Below are positions 1-12,649 of a DNA stretch of 64,000 bases, in pieces. Source of the DNA: Anadara kagoshimensis (taxonomy: Eukaryota > Mollusca > Bivalvia > Arcoida > Arcidae); the NCBI GenBank assembly GCA_021292105.1, contig CM037865.1, positions 73,362,128 through 73,426,127 of the forward strand, written 5' to 3'. Under the pieces are notes generated by a model. It saw only the letters and a list, made by a program, of their open reading frames with translations. It was not told where the DNA came from and did not search any database. The translations under genes were made by a program, and so were the position numbers. Numbering within the stretch: position 1 is the first letter of the stretch; every line of letters starts with the position of its first letter.

Positions 1-1528
1 CATATATTAAATCATAAAATGCCTTATTGGTAAATCATGCTTATATTTAATCAAAATCATTTGAAAAAGAATTTTTTGTAATTCATTATATGTCAGGTAC
101 ATCTAATTTCTGAATTATGAAATTTCATGCATTTTAAACAATATAAAATAAACTTTTAACATTTTGTTTTCACTTTTAGTTATATCACAGTTCATTAGGT
201 TGTACAGGTCAATAAAAATGAAAGGAGTATTCCAAGTAATATAATTATTATACTACAAAATTCTTAACATTTCATCTCTAATTAGATAGTAAACATCTAA
301 ATAAACGAACCAAAAAAACCTCGTTTATCAAAATATTGTTTATTTAGACAAGCAATGTCAGAAGGTCACGCGAGAAAACCCACATGTATTTACATAACAA
401 AGTACTCAAAAGTTAGCGAGAAATATCATTAAGGTCATAGACATAATACATGTTTTATGCGACCAGCACAACGTTGCATGTTCTATCTTTTCTGTCAAGA
501 AAAACAGGATGTACCGAGGTTCAAAGACGATTGACCTCGATCAAGGATATTAAGTGAAACTTTATACATTAATTAATTTTAACCCGAGTACATTTTTTAT
601 CTGCAGACATTACTACAGTGTTGTCGATATATTGATTGCTGACAATACAACTTTAACAGGGGTTATTTAGTTTTACAAGATCTTCTACACCCCTTTGTTG
701 AAATCCTGCAAAGTCGTAAAGGCGTTAGATCTTAAGTTGTGTCATATTCTAATCTCTGTATATATATCAACATTGAAACTAAGATCAAACACCGTTATCG
801 ATTAATTCATAAATCATACCAGCAACGCCAATATATCCAAATTTTAATTCACCCCTTATCAAACGAATTACACTTTCACAAAATAGAATTTTATCTAAAG
901 TAATAGATAATATAGAGCTAGTCAAATTTACATAAGATTGTACCCCGCCACTTCTCGTTTCCATTAGAGGTAGTTTGTCAGGTTTTATGGCACTTCATGC
1001 TTGATAAATGACGTGTAAAATGAAAAATTACCAAATTACATTTTATGTAATGATCAAAAAGGTAAAATACCCTTACTTAGTAAATTATCACGCCTCGGGA
1101 TCACTTTTAAGTCGCTGCATTAAGTAAATAGGCAATATAACTTATTGACACAGCGCACATTATCTATATATAAGGACAATATTGCTACACCTTTTTCTGA
1201 CTTTATTTACAAATAAGAAATTTGATAGATAAATACCGATCAGCCTGACAATTAAGTGTTTACTTTACACCAGAAGATATTACTGTACCACAGAACTCTT
1301 TATATTCCACCACGGAAAAATATTAGTTCTGCCACCAACATTGACAGAATTATTTACTTTACATTTTATTTTATTGTAAGACATGTATTGATAAAAAAAA
1401 CATGAAAGTGTTAAATTAATAATTCTTGGTAATAAAAATATATATACATGGGAATTATGTAAATAATCTTATATAGAGACTCCATGTCTGATTTAACATG
1501 ATGAAACTCTATATATTTGTAAATGTAC

Positions 1529-2570
1529 TACTGAACACAGCACCTTCCCAATACTGAACACATGTCCTTCCCAAATACTAGAACATAGCACCTTCCCAAT
1601 ACTGAACACATGTCCTTCCCAATACTGAACACATGTCCTTCCCAATACTGAACACATGTCCTTCCCAATACTGAACACATATCCTTCCCAAATACTAGAA
1701 CACAGCACCTTCCCAATACTAAACACATGTCCTTCCCAATACTGAACACATGTCCTTCCCAATACTGAACACATGTCCTTCCCAAATACTAGAACATAGC
1801 ATCTTCCCAATACTAGAACACATGTCTTTCCCAAATACTAGAACATAGCACCTTCCCAATACTGAACACATGTCCTTTCCAAATACTAGAACATAGCACC
1901 TTCCCAATACTGAACACATGTCTTTCCCAAATACTAGAACATAGCACCTTCCCAATACTGAACACATGTCTTTCCCAAATACTAGAACATAGCACCTTCC
2001 CAATACTGAACACATGTCCTTCCCAAATACTAGAACATAGCACCTTCCCAAAACTGAACACATGTCCTTCCCAAATACTAGAACATAGCACCTGCCCAAT
2101 ACTGAACACATGTCCTTCCCAAATACTAGAACACAGCACCTTCCCAATACTGAACACATGTCCTTCCCAAATACTAGAACATAGCATCTTCCCAATACTA
2201 GAACACATGTCTTTCCCAAATACTAGAACATAGCATCTGCCCAATACTGAACACATGTCCTTCCCAAATACTAGAACATAGCACCTTCCCAATACTGAAC
2301 ACATGTCTTTCCCAAATACTAGAACATAGCACCTTCCCAATACTGAACACATGTCCTTCCCAAATACTAGAACATAGCACCTTCCCAATACTAGAACACA
2401 TGTCCTTCCCAAATACTAGAACATAGCACCTTCCCAATACTAGAACACAGAACCTTCCCAATACTAGAACACATTTACTTCCCAAATACTAGAACATAGC
2501 ACCTTCCCAATATTGAACACATGTCCTTCCCAAATACTAGAACACAGAACCTTCCCAATACTAGAACACT
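1529..2570. repeat. Minisatellite A, 23-25 bp monomers in 48-bp dimers
   Basis: About 43 monomers of two kinds: a 25-base type containing ACACATGTCCTTCCCAAATA and a 23-base type containing ACATAGCACCTTCCCAATAC. From about 1840 on they mostly alternate as a 48-bp higher-order unit, while near 1600-1780 the ACATGTCC type repeats alone. Minus-strand open frames reading CSVLGR and YVLVFGKDM come only from this periodicity. Confidence 0.95.
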
Positions 2571-2712
2571 AAGGGGAAGGGAAATTTTTCATTGTGACTA
2601 CTAACTAGCCACCTGTAACTGTTACAGAGGATGTATACATCTAGAAGTGATTGGAACAGACTGCACAAGATAAGCGAATAACAAAGGTGGTTATAAGCAT
2701 GTAATAGATGGC

Positions 2713-3679
2713 CATTTCATTGAAAAGGGTATCTTGTATTTTCATTTATCAAAAGGGGTATCTTGTATTTTCATTCATCAAAAGGGGTATCTTGTATTTT
2801 CATTCATCAAAAGGGGTATCTTGTATCTTGTATTTTCATTTATCAAAAGGGGTATCTTGTATTTTCATTCATCAAAAGGGGTATCTTGTATTTTCATTCA
2901 TCAAAAGGGGTATCTTGTATTTTCATTCATCAAAAGGGGTATCTTGTATTTTCATTTATCAATAGGAATATCTTGTATTTTCGTTTATCAAAAGGGGTAT
3001 TTTGTATTTTCATTCATCAAAAGGGGTATTTTGTATTTTCATTCACCAAAAGGGGTATCTTGTATTTTCATTCATCAAAAGGGGTATCTTGTATTTTCAT
3101 TTAACAAATGGGGTATCTTGTATTTTCATTCATCAAAAGGGGTATCTTGTATTTTCATTCAACAAATGGGGTATCTTGTATTTTCATTCATCAAAAGGGG
3201 TATCTTGTATTTTCATTCATCAAAAGGGGTATCTTCTATTTTCATTCAATAAAAGGGGTATCTTGTATTTTCATTCATCAAAAGAGGTATCTTGTATTTT
3301 CATTCATCAAAAGGGATATCTTGTATTTTCATTCATCAAAAGGGGTATCTTGTATTTTCATTCTTTAAAAGGGGTATCTTGTATTTTCATTCATCAAAAG
3401 GGGTATCTTGTATTTTCATTCATCAAAAGGGATATCTTGTATTTTCATTCATCAAAAGGGGTATCTTGTATTTTCATTCTTTAAAAGGGGTATCTTGTAT
3501 TTTCATTCATCAAAAAGTGTATCTTGTATTTTCATTCATCAAAAGGGATATCTTGTATTTTCATTCATCAAAAGGGATATCTTGTATTTTCATTCATCAA
3601 AAGGGGTATCTTGTATTTTCATTCATCAAAAGGGGTATCTTGTATTTTCATTCATCAAAAGGGGTATCTTGTATTTTCA
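2713..3679. repeat. Minisatellite B, 29-bp unit
   Basis: About 33 copies of a 29-bp unit (TATCTTGTATTTTCATTCAT followed by CAAAAGGGG), with occasional single changes and one short partial duplication near 2820. Because 29 is not a multiple of three and the unit lacks stops, every plus frame reads the same peptide repeat. These frames are not taken as genes. Confidence 0.96.
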
Positions 3680-4290
3680 GATGCTTCTCGTCATTTACAC
3701 TCTGGTAAATCATCAGCCTGTTAGTGTATAATATAAGGAATGGACTTCATAACCAAAGCAAAATGACAGAAAATTTCAAACATAACATACTTTCATGATT
3801 AAAAGCATTAAACCTGTGAAGTTTGAACTTGTTGAAAAACTGCAGGAGTTATCAGATACATTAGCAACATTCATTAAAACATACAGACCTAAAACAATAA
3901 AAAGACCCCCCCTTTTTCAAGTGACCACAATATAATATTGTGTATTGACCACTGGCTAGCATCATGGATCATGCTGTGAGAAAACTAACATCCTTAATAC
4001 CCTTAATCTGCTTATAAGCCACTTTTATTTATGATAAATGTATTTATGCTGAGAATGAAAAATGGACATGCTAGACTATACTATACACTGACCCTTTGTC
4101 CATTTAAAATGATCATTAAAATGTCTCCAACAGCTGTGAGAGGTACAAGTAACAACTTCAAAGACATATTCAAACAATTTAATTTCAGAAAATTTAGGCT
4201 AATGATATTTCTTTTCTTTGAGAATTTAATTATACAAAAAAGCTATCAAATTATAGAATTAGTGCAACTCCGACACCTTCACATCTAGTC

Positions 4291-4973
4291 CATAAAACTA
4301 ACACTGGGTATCAGCACTGTCCATCAAAACTAGAACTGTCTCTTGAGAGCCAAATGCCCCCCCCCCTTTTTAAAGTTTTTCTGCGACCTTGACCTTTCCG
4401 ATATGACCTTGCTTCAAGGTCATGACACACCTTTGGACCATGAAGATTTTTCATGCGAGTTTCATGAGAGTCCTCCAAAGCACTGATGAGATATGGCCCA
4501 GGAACGATTTTACACGGACAGAAAGACAGACAGTTTGCAGGGGGGTGGTTATAACTAGACTGGGTATCAGCACTACCAGCACTGCCCATCAAAACTAGCA
4601 CTGGGTACCAGCACTATCTGTCAAAACTAGCACTGGGTACCAGCACTGCCCATCAAAACTAGCACTGGGTACCAGCACTATCCATCAAAACTAGCACTGG
4701 GTACCAGCACTGCCCATCAAAACTAGCACTGGGTACCAGCACTGCCCATCAAAACCAGCACTATCCGTCAAAACTAGCACTGGGTACCAGCACTGCCCAT
4801 CAAAACTAGCACTGGGTACCAGCACTATCCGTCAAAACTAGCACTGGGTACCAGCACTGCCCATCAAAACTAGCACTAGGTACCAGCACTGCCCATCAAA
4901 ACTAGCACTGGGTACCAGCAATGTCCATCAAAATTAACACTTGGGTACAAGCAATGTCAATAAAAATTAACAC
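4291..4973. repeat. Minisatellite C, 32-bp unit, interrupted
   Basis: Units of about 32 bp built from ACTGGGTACCAGCACTGCCC and ATCAAAACTAGC, with CTGCCCATC and CTATCCGTC variants. One to two units lie left of an inserted element (4337-4552) and about 12 to its right. The right end decays into TTGGGTACAAGCAATGTCAA. Confidence 0.93.
4337..4552. mobile_element. Dispersed-repeat insertion inside minisatellite C
   Basis: About 215 bases unrelated to the array, containing GACCTTGACC, TTCAAGGTCATGACACACCT and an end with ACACGGACAGAAAGACAGAC. I recognise this style of TGACCTT-rich, gacagacag-ended sequence as a dispersed non-coding repeat of molluscan genomes, but cannot assign a family. AACTAGA occurs at both edges and could be a target duplication or simply part of the array unit. 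Confidence 0.55.
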
Positions 4974-5552
4974 ATCAGCCCTGAAGTCCACACAAGGATT
5001 ATGACATTTTGGAGCTTAACAGTTAAAAGAAGAATCTATTTACAACTTATTTTGTCATCACTTTGAAATAGAAAGCCGATTTATGTTGTTACGATAACAG
5101 ATGGTTGGTCATTGGATATACAGCTTATATCTCAAACAGGTGAGACAGATGGAATGTAAACGAGCTAATACAAAACCAATCAGGTAGATAAAATCTCACT
5201 TACATGGTAGTCTTAGGACAATCATTACCTGGCTGACAGGTAAATCGTAGATAAATTAAAGCTTTACCTATATAAACAGGTAATAATAAAGGTCAGGTAA
5301 CATAGCACCTATACACTAGTTGTGTTTTTATTTCAGATAGTGTTGTTTAAAAACCTCAATGTTTTTATACATGAAGATCAAGTGATAGTAACCTTTTTTG
5401 CAACCTGTCAAATCTTGTAACTTGTAATTGTATAAACTTTTAATTCAGCCATAAATATTGTCTTTAGCCAATGATCATACTAGTTTGACTGCAAGCTTAT
5501 AATACCTGTTATAATCATACAATCATCCTTTCATTTCAGATGTAATAAGTTG

Positions 5553-5695
5553 GCCTAACAGTGTTTACCCTTCCAAACACCCAGTCTCACTTCCCCAGGT
5601 TTTTCTTAATTTCATTATTGTCAGTTTTCAAAGTTTTTTTCCTTTGATTTTGGAATTGTAATTTGAACATGGAGTGGTATTTCTGTGGTTGATAT
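5553..5695 (+). mobile_element. Retroelement 3'-tail fragment
   Basis: Diverged copy of the dispersed tail seen most fully at 28979-29440: GTGTTTACCCTTCC, CACCCAGTCTCACTTCCC, TTTTCAAAGTTTTT, TTTGGAATTGTAATTTG and AACATGGAGTGGTAT in the same order. No coding part remains. Confidence 0.7.
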
Positions 5696-6290
5696 AAGTT
5701 GTCAAAAGGATTTTACCGTTTATGGAAATAATTGGAGGTATTATAAAAGGTATTAATTCAGGTTTAAATATTGTGTCAGGAAGTAACAGCTCATAATGTA
5801 AAATTTTAGACATAAGACCTCTAACTATGATATTCAGGTACGGTAACTACAATGTACTGCATTAACAAAGAACTAAAAGTCTCTGAAAAGCGAAATATGG
5901 TTATAATGGCTGATTCCAGACACACAGACTATGTATTTGTCACCCTTCAAAAAAATTTCTTGTATAGTGATTGGTTAACTTAATAAGGGTACATAGAACT
6001 ATGTTCCGAAATCTGCCGGGGTACATAAACACGAGATATTTAGTGGTAAAAGGGAAGTAACTCGTACACTGCAGACGCAAAGTTACAGAAAACAAGCATA
6101 GCAACAGTGTACATAAGTCATGTGGAATACAACATCGAAGTAAAACAGACCAAATTAATACCGCTTTGAAGGTTCACAAAAACATTATACAGGGTTTTGA
6201 CAGGGTATATTGGGCAGTGTAACCTCCCAAAACCCTGTATTACTTATAATGATGCTTTGTGACTGATTGATACATAAAATAGATACTCAC

Positions 6291-6867
6291 CAATTTGAAT
6301 AAAATTATATCTGTAATTTTAACTTTATGAAACACAAATAAATCATAACTGGCACACACTGCTATAACCATGATTCCTTGTTCCTTAGTGAGCATGCTTG
6401 CTGTGGTAAATATGGCGGTCCCAAGAACAAACAGCAGTCTCTTTCCTCCATTATCAATCTCACTTCGATAATGAACATATTTAATATAACATAGGAATGC
6501 TAGAAGAAAGAAAAAACAAGCTCCAACATCAGCTCGTCCGACTACTCCAGCCACGGCCTCTGTATGTACAGGGTGTGCCGCAAACAACAACCCTGCAACA
6601 GCTGTAGGAATTGTATGATGTAAGAACAGTCTCGCACAGTAAGTAAAAAGTGCTGTCACTATGGCATGGAGTATCACATTCCCGAGATGGTATCCCCAGG
6701 GATTTAGTCCTCCAAGATAATAATTCAGACGGAATGAGAGAACACATAATGGTCTGTAAGATTTGTGGGATCCACTATGGGTTAAAGGTGTGCCCCAAAA
6801 ATCATCATAGAAAATGTTTATAATTGGCGTTTCTGGTGTTAGATCTTGGTTCTTCTGTATAGCACGA
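6291..6867 (-). CDS. TMTC2: TMTC2 coding exon 2 (transmembrane mannosyltransferase core)
   Basis: Second coding exon, 577 bp, encoding the end of Ser29 and residues 30-221. The acceptor is a pyrimidine-rich tract ending CAG just above 6867. The donor is GTGAGT just below 6291, leaving phase 0. Segments shared with vertebrate TMTC2 include NQDL.PETP, FWGT.LTHSGSHKSYRPLC, LSFRLN, GGLNPW.YHL.NV.LHA, HP.HTEAVAG.VGRADVGA (about residues 127-145), SML.KEQG (186-193) and YD.FVFH..KI. VGRADVGA and the KEQG/FVFH stretch point to TMTC2 rather than TMTC1, 3 or 4. Hydrophobic helices lie near residues 92-108, 144-158 and 192-208. The remaining transmembrane region and the C-terminal TPR repeats are absent and must lie beyond the left edge. 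I saw no stop or frame problem in the exon. Confidence 0.95.
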
Positions 6868-6960
6868 CTGAAAAATATAAAAATAGAACACAGTAAGATT
6901 TAATGAACTCATATAAAGGTATTTGGAAACATAGCCTTCGCATTTCTTATCAAAACAATA

Positions 6961-7155
6961 GGCCCCAGTGGCAGAGAGGTTTAAAACAGGGATCTCTCAG
7001 CTAGGTTTGAATCCCATTCAGGACAGATCTTAGTGTGAAAAAGTTGATCAGATCATTTGCAGAAAATTAGAAGTTTTCTCTGGGCATTCCCGTATTCTCC
7101 TCAATTCATGAAATGACTGCCTCAATAGAATCTTGACTGGGGCGTAAAACTCTTT
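6961..7155 (+). mobile_element. tRNA-derived SINE, family 2 (Ser/Leu-like head)
   Basis: The head resembles a type II tRNA, with box A AGTGGCAGAGAGGTTTAAA and box B GGTTTGAATCCC. The body and tail (GACTGCCTCAATAGAATCTT, then GACTGGGGCGTAAAACTC) match the copy at 51642-51858. It lies about 95 bases upstream of TMTC2 exon 2, within intron 1. The copy is diverged and unlikely to be active. Confidence 0.65.
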
Positions 7156-7191
7156 TACTGCATGTACTTCATTTTAGAAATGACATTCTGA

Positions 7192-7316
7192 TCATGGTAT
7201 TTCAAGGGGTAATGAAAGATAGTGTGGCATGCGCAAAAGTCGATAAAGGGCTTTGCCCTTCATTTTGAATTTGGCACATGTCACACTATCTTTCATTACC
7301 CCTTGAAATACCATGA
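7192..7316. mobile_element. Perfect 35-bp inverted-repeat element
   Basis: A 125-bp element whose arms (7192-7226 and 7282-7316) are exact reverse complements, beginning TCATGGTATTTCAAGGGGTA. The arms extend inward imperfectly. The 55-base loop contains its own small dyad, AAAGGGCTTTGCCCTT. The structure is that of a short foldback or MITE. No coding capacity and no clear target duplication were seen. Confidence 0.85.
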
Positions 7317-10195
7317 GCAGAAATGTTATTTCTTATATTTACAATTCTTTCTTTTAATAAATATTTTGTACCTTGGCGCTATTTTTTTATATCTACTCAT
7401 GTGATATAGGGTTTTTAGCCATGCGAGGTCGGTGTATCTCACATGATCACATAACTCACTGTGTGGGACATGACGTAGTATTGCGGAAAATTTGATACAC
7501 ATTAAGGGCCATGACCCCTATTGTCTTTCAACGGGAATTGCAATACAATTGCTTCTGTATGTTTCAACGAAGAGAGATACAGTCATATTGTAAATATAGA
7601 GGTTTATAATCTGAATGCTGTACATATATATATATATCCCAATATATGTTTTAGATATAACACCTTTCTTAGTTATCTTCCAATCAGGCTTTTTTCTTAA
7701 CTAAAATGATTATAATTTTATAATTCATTCACTGTCTTCTATTTAGGATGGGGGTAAAATTTTCATAATAAACTGCATGTAAACTTATGATAATATAGTG
7801 ATTTATAAACTAAATTTATATTTTATATTTAAGAATGCAAAGCTGAAATTGAAATGGTGCCTAAGTTATTAAAATATGTAAGGTTATAATGATGAATATA
7901 GGTGACTAATTATCATACTGCAGGATACAGCTGTAAGTTATATAATACTGGTATTCATAAAAAAATATAAAGATAAAATAAAAAAGTAAAAAAAAATAAA
8001 TAAAAAAAATAACAGATATATGAGTACATGTAATCTAGATATAAATTACATAATTCTCAGCATATATCATCTTTTAATCTAAAATTTTGATAATTTGTGT
8101 TTTAACAGATGAGATAAAACTGGAGATATCTTATATTTAATGAACCTCTTTATTTTAGAATTTTTTTTTATATTTTATGGACGACATATTGATGCATACA
8201 AAATCAGCGTAATTATCCTAATCTTGTTTATAAAAACTCCAGAGTAATTTTCTTTACATACAAACATTAAAAATCTACATGTAATATATACATGTGTAAT
8301 TATCCAAGTCACATTTATGTGCATAAAATTTAAAATTTATTTTGTTTAAATATTAGGGGAACTTGTAAGGTTTTATGCTTGCAGAAATTTATTTAATTGT
8401 CAACACAAGTCTTGAGTTTTCAAGATTCAAACTATTTTCAAGTGGGTGAACTTACCACTATAATTTGTACAGAGAATATTTACACTGAATCCTATCAAAT
8501 TAAATATCTCTTAAGCAACTAAAAAGCAAGTACTTATATAGTCTAAATAAGACCCTGTCAGCGAGCCAGCCAGCCAAGTTATAGGTGTGTGTGTGACAGA
8601 CAGATAGAATTATGTTCAAAAACATTTCCCCCAACCCGTTTTTGTTTAAGTTGTCAAATATTGACTTTTATATTAAATTCATTTTGTTGGAACCACTCTT
8701 TTAAATTATAAAAGAAATACAACACCAAAGGAAACCTTTGAAAGCAAACAAACTTAAAAATTTATAAAACTTCTGGTAAATAATATGGTTTTCAAATTAA
8801 ATTTTTCAGCATTTTTAACTTGGACAAAAAACAGTGCCTCTATTTTATTTATGTCACTACCAAGTTTCAGCAAATATTTTATACAACTTGTAATGTGTAA
8901 GGACATGTGCCTAGCAAACTTAGAAAGCTACATAATGTAGTTTAAACAGATTACCTCCCCTTAGCAAACCATCTGTCAATTAAAATGAATTACCGGTAAC
9001 CTCCATTCTCTTACCACACCACCAGTCAATTAAAGTTCCTACCATCATTAACATCAACACTCTAGTTAAATGTGGCAGTAATTTGTCGATCTTCACTTAT
9101 TCATAAAAGAGTCACACTATTATTTATTTTACAAACAGATTTTCAACACTAAATATGATTTAAATTTGGTTAAGCAGTTTAAGAAAAGATTTTCAAAGAA
9201 TCGGTTAAATTAACCATCTAATTTCCATTTTGTGTTAATAATGTGCAAATGAAGAAGCATGAAAATCTATTATATACATTAATTGGGTAGGCATCTGCAT
9301 TCTATATAACAAATTAAAATTTAATTGGTACATATATAATCATGTAATGTCATTTTCTGTTGTCATATGTCTTGGTTATATACTCTCATTATTACTGTAT
9401 AATGACAAATCCTCGCAATGTATGAATATTTACAATTTTCACGGTCAAGTTGATGTTGATGTTGAATGTTGCTTAACAGTGCATCAGCAATTTTTCAGCG
9501 ATTCGCGACCAGAATTACTGTATTAATCTCTATGGATTAATTTATGAACAAGTTCGCGTATGAATGTGAAGTGCGAGTGTGTTTTATGGCCTGCCTTATA
9601 CCAGCACACACTTAAGGTGCTAGCTTACCCAGTCAGTACGCCGCATACAAGCATACCACTTCCTTAGTCACATTATACTGATACCGGGGAAACCAATAAG
9701 GCCAATGGCAAGGAAAATTCATTTTTTACATGTTGTTCACAGTCAAGTCTTTGCCACGAAAATATGTACATCGCTAAGTTTTCTAAATAGATACAAATGT
9801 GGTTACCTACCAGCTCATAAACCATGAAAGTAAGTACACACGTACCTATATGTTTCTGAATATTAAAACTACAAAAGTTTCTACCTGCAAATATATCTCC
9901 TTATACAGTACAATTTTCAATTTTATTTTTGTTATCTAATTTATGCAGAAACATATTTCCTTAAGGCACACAAGAACTAAATACAAATATAATTGAGTGT
10001 TCTTTCTTCTGAAACCATCAGATATAGACAATCTAGAAGTATACTAAATCAAACCATGCATGTCTATATTCCCTTGTGGTATATTGTTGAATAACTTCAT
10101 CCTTACCTAGTTGTAAACCTAGATTTTATTTCAATTGATATGTGTCACAGCATACTACATATAATGGTGTCTCTGATATGTAGTAACATGAAGGA

Positions 10196-10590
10196 TGGAT
10201 GGATTGATTGATTAATTGATTAGGTTTTACATTCCAGTCAAGAATATTTCACTTATATCCAAATGTAACCACTTTTAGATGAAGTGGCAGAAATTTCAAC
10301 CTTTGCCGTGCACCCCGAGCAATGTGCAGGGATCAAGGGTGGTTTAAAGAACACAACTGCTGTGACACGGGGCATCAGTATTTAAAGTCTCTTCCGAAGG
10401 ACCCTGTGGCTTTCATTTCTAAATGCCAAGTGCTTGGCATAGGAACAGTCACTACTTATTTTTCAGTCATGGTGAGACCCTGCCTGGGGTTCAAACCCAC
10501 AACCTACCACTTATGGAGTGAGCACTCAAACTAACAATGAGGAGTCACACATGCCTAGCAGGCACTCTAACAACTAAGCATCCATAGTGG
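10196..10590 (-). mobile_element. tRNA-derived SINE, family 1
   Basis: Read on the minus strand it has a tRNA-like head, box B GGGTTTGAACCCC, the body segments GTAGTGACTGTTCC and CCAAGCACTTGGCATTT, and a tail with ATATAAGTGAAATATTCTTG followed by AATCAATCAATCC simple repeats. The head is extended by about 40 bases, and GCACTC-plus-AACAA motifs occur twice, suggesting an internal duplication. The copy is diverged. Confidence 0.8.
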
Positions 10591-10674
10591 TGTATAACAT
10601 TTGAAGGAGAGACATTGTTATACATAATGGCATTGCTCTGTTCTATACCATAATAGATAATTATGCGACACAGA

Positions 10675-12642
10675 CATGGAGGACACAAAGTGCTACACAT
10701 CATGGTGTCTTTCTGTTTTGCGACACAGACATGGAGGACACAAAGTGCTACACATCATGGTGTCTTTCTGTTCTGCGACACAGACATGGAGGACACAAAG
10801 TGCTACACATCATGGTGTCTCTGTTCTGCGACACAGACATTGAGGACACAAAGTGCTACACATCATGGTGTCTTTCTGTTCTGCGACACAGACATAGAGG
10901 ACACAAAGTGCTACACATCATGGTGTCTTTCTGTTCTGCGACACAGACATGGAGGACACAAAGTGCTACACATCATGGTGTCTTTCTGTTCTGCGACACA
11001 GACATGGAGGACACAAAGTGCTACACATCATGGTGTCTTTCTGTTCTGCGACACAGACATGGAGGACACAAAGTGCTACACATCATGGTGTCTTTCTGTT
11101 CTGCGACACAGACATGGAGGACACAAAGTGCTACACATCATGGTGTCTTTCTGTTCTGCGACACAGACATGGAGGACACAAAGTGCTACACATCATGGTG
11201 TCTTTCTGTTCTGCGACACAGACATGGAGGACACAAAGTGCTACACATCATGGTGTCTTTCTGTTCTGCGACACAGACATGGAGGACACAAAGTGCTACA
11301 CATCATGGTGTCTTTCTGTTCTGCGACACAGACATGGAGGACACAAAGTGCTACACATCATGGTGTCTTTCTGTTCTGCGACACAGACATGGAGGACACA
11401 AAGTGCTACACATCATGGTGTCTTTCTGTTCTGCGACACAGACATGGAGGACACAAAGTGCTACACATCATGGTGTCTTTCTGTTCTGCAACACAGACAT
11501 GGAGGACACAAAGTGCTACACATCATGGTGTCTTTCTGTTCTGCGACACAGACATGGAGGACACAAAGTGCTACACATCATGGTGTCTTTCTGTTCTGCA
11601 ACACAGACATGGAGGACACAAAGTGCTACACATCATGGTGTCTTTCTGTTCTGCGACACAGACATGGAGGACACAAAGTGCTACACATCATGGTGTCTTT
11701 CTGTTCTGCAACACAGACATGGAGGACACAAAGTGCTACACATTATGGTGTCTTTCTGTTCTGCGACACAGACATTGAGGACACAAAGTGCTACACATCA
11801 TGGTGTCTTTCTGTTCTGTGACACAGACATGGAGGACACAAAGTGCTACACATCATGGTGTCTTTCTGTTCTGCGACACAGACATTGAGGACACAAAGTG
11901 CTACACATCATGGTGTCTTTCTGTTCTGCAACACAGACATGGAGGACACAAAGTGCTACACATTATGGTGTCTTTCTGTTCTGCGACACAGACATGGAGG
12001 ACACAAAGTGCTACACATCATGGTGTCTTTCTGTTCTGCGACACAGACATTGAGGACACAAAGTGCTACACATCATGGTGTCTTTCTGTTCTGTGACACA
12101 GACATGGAGGACACAAAGTGCTACACATCATGGTGTCTTTCTGTTCTGCGACACAGACATGGAGGACACAAAGTGCTACACATCATGGTGTCTTTCTGTT
12201 CTGCGACACAGACATGGAGGACACAAAGTGCTACACATCATGGTGTCTTTCTGTTCTGCGACACAGACATGGAGGACACAAAGTGCTACACATCATGGTG
12301 TCTTTCTGTTCTGCGACACAGACATGGAGGACACAAAGTGCTACACATCATGGTGTCTTTCTGTTCTGCGACACAGACATGGAGGACACAAAGTGCTACA
12401 CATCATGGTGTCTTTCTGTTCTGTGACACAGACATGGAGGACACAAAGTGCTACACATTATGGTGTCTTTCTGTTCTGCGACACAGACATGGAGGACACA
12501 AAGTGCTACACATCATGGTGTCTTTCTGTTCTGTGACACAGACATGGAGGACACAAAGTGCTACACATTATGGTGTCTTTCTGTTCTGCGACACAGACAT
12601 GGAGGACACAAAGTGCTACACATCATGGTGTCTTTCTGTTCT
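10675..12642. repeat. Minisatellite D, 55-bp unit, about 36 copies
   Basis: Nearly identical 55-bp units (GCGACACAGACATGGAGGAC, ACAAAGTGCTACACATCATG, GTGTCTTTCTGTTCT), with one unit two bases short near 10820. Single-base variants (GCAACACAG, GTGACACAG, CATTGAGG, CATTATGG) recur in similar groups around 11705-12090, a sign of multi-unit exchange. The three plus frames stay open for up to 385 codons because 55 is not a multiple of three and the unit has no stop. It lies inside TMTC2 intron 1, antisense to the gene. Confidence 0.97.
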
Positions 12643-12649
12643 TCATTTT

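Larger units (their letters stand above)
1..6290 (-). other. TMTC2: Part of TMTC2 intron 2
   Basis: Sequence downstream of TMTC2 exon 2 on the minus strand. No further TMTC2 exon was found to the window edge, so intron 2 is at least 6.3 kb. Bases 1-1528 are AT-rich with no recognisable feature. The rest holds three minisatellites, one dispersed-repeat insertion and one retroelement-tail fragment. A short inverted repeat (ACAGGGTTTTG and CAAAACCCTGT-like arms) sits at 6189-6240 next to the exon. Confidence 0.75.

Noticed and set aside
1493-3731. Open frames encoding CSVLGR/YVLVFGKD or SCIFIHQKGYLVFSF repeats
   Set aside because: Translations of minisatellites A and B in all frames. The periodicity explains their openness.
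6529-6747. 72-codon minus-strand frame overlapping TMTC2 exon 2
   Set aside because: Out-of-frame shadow of the TMTC2 exon.
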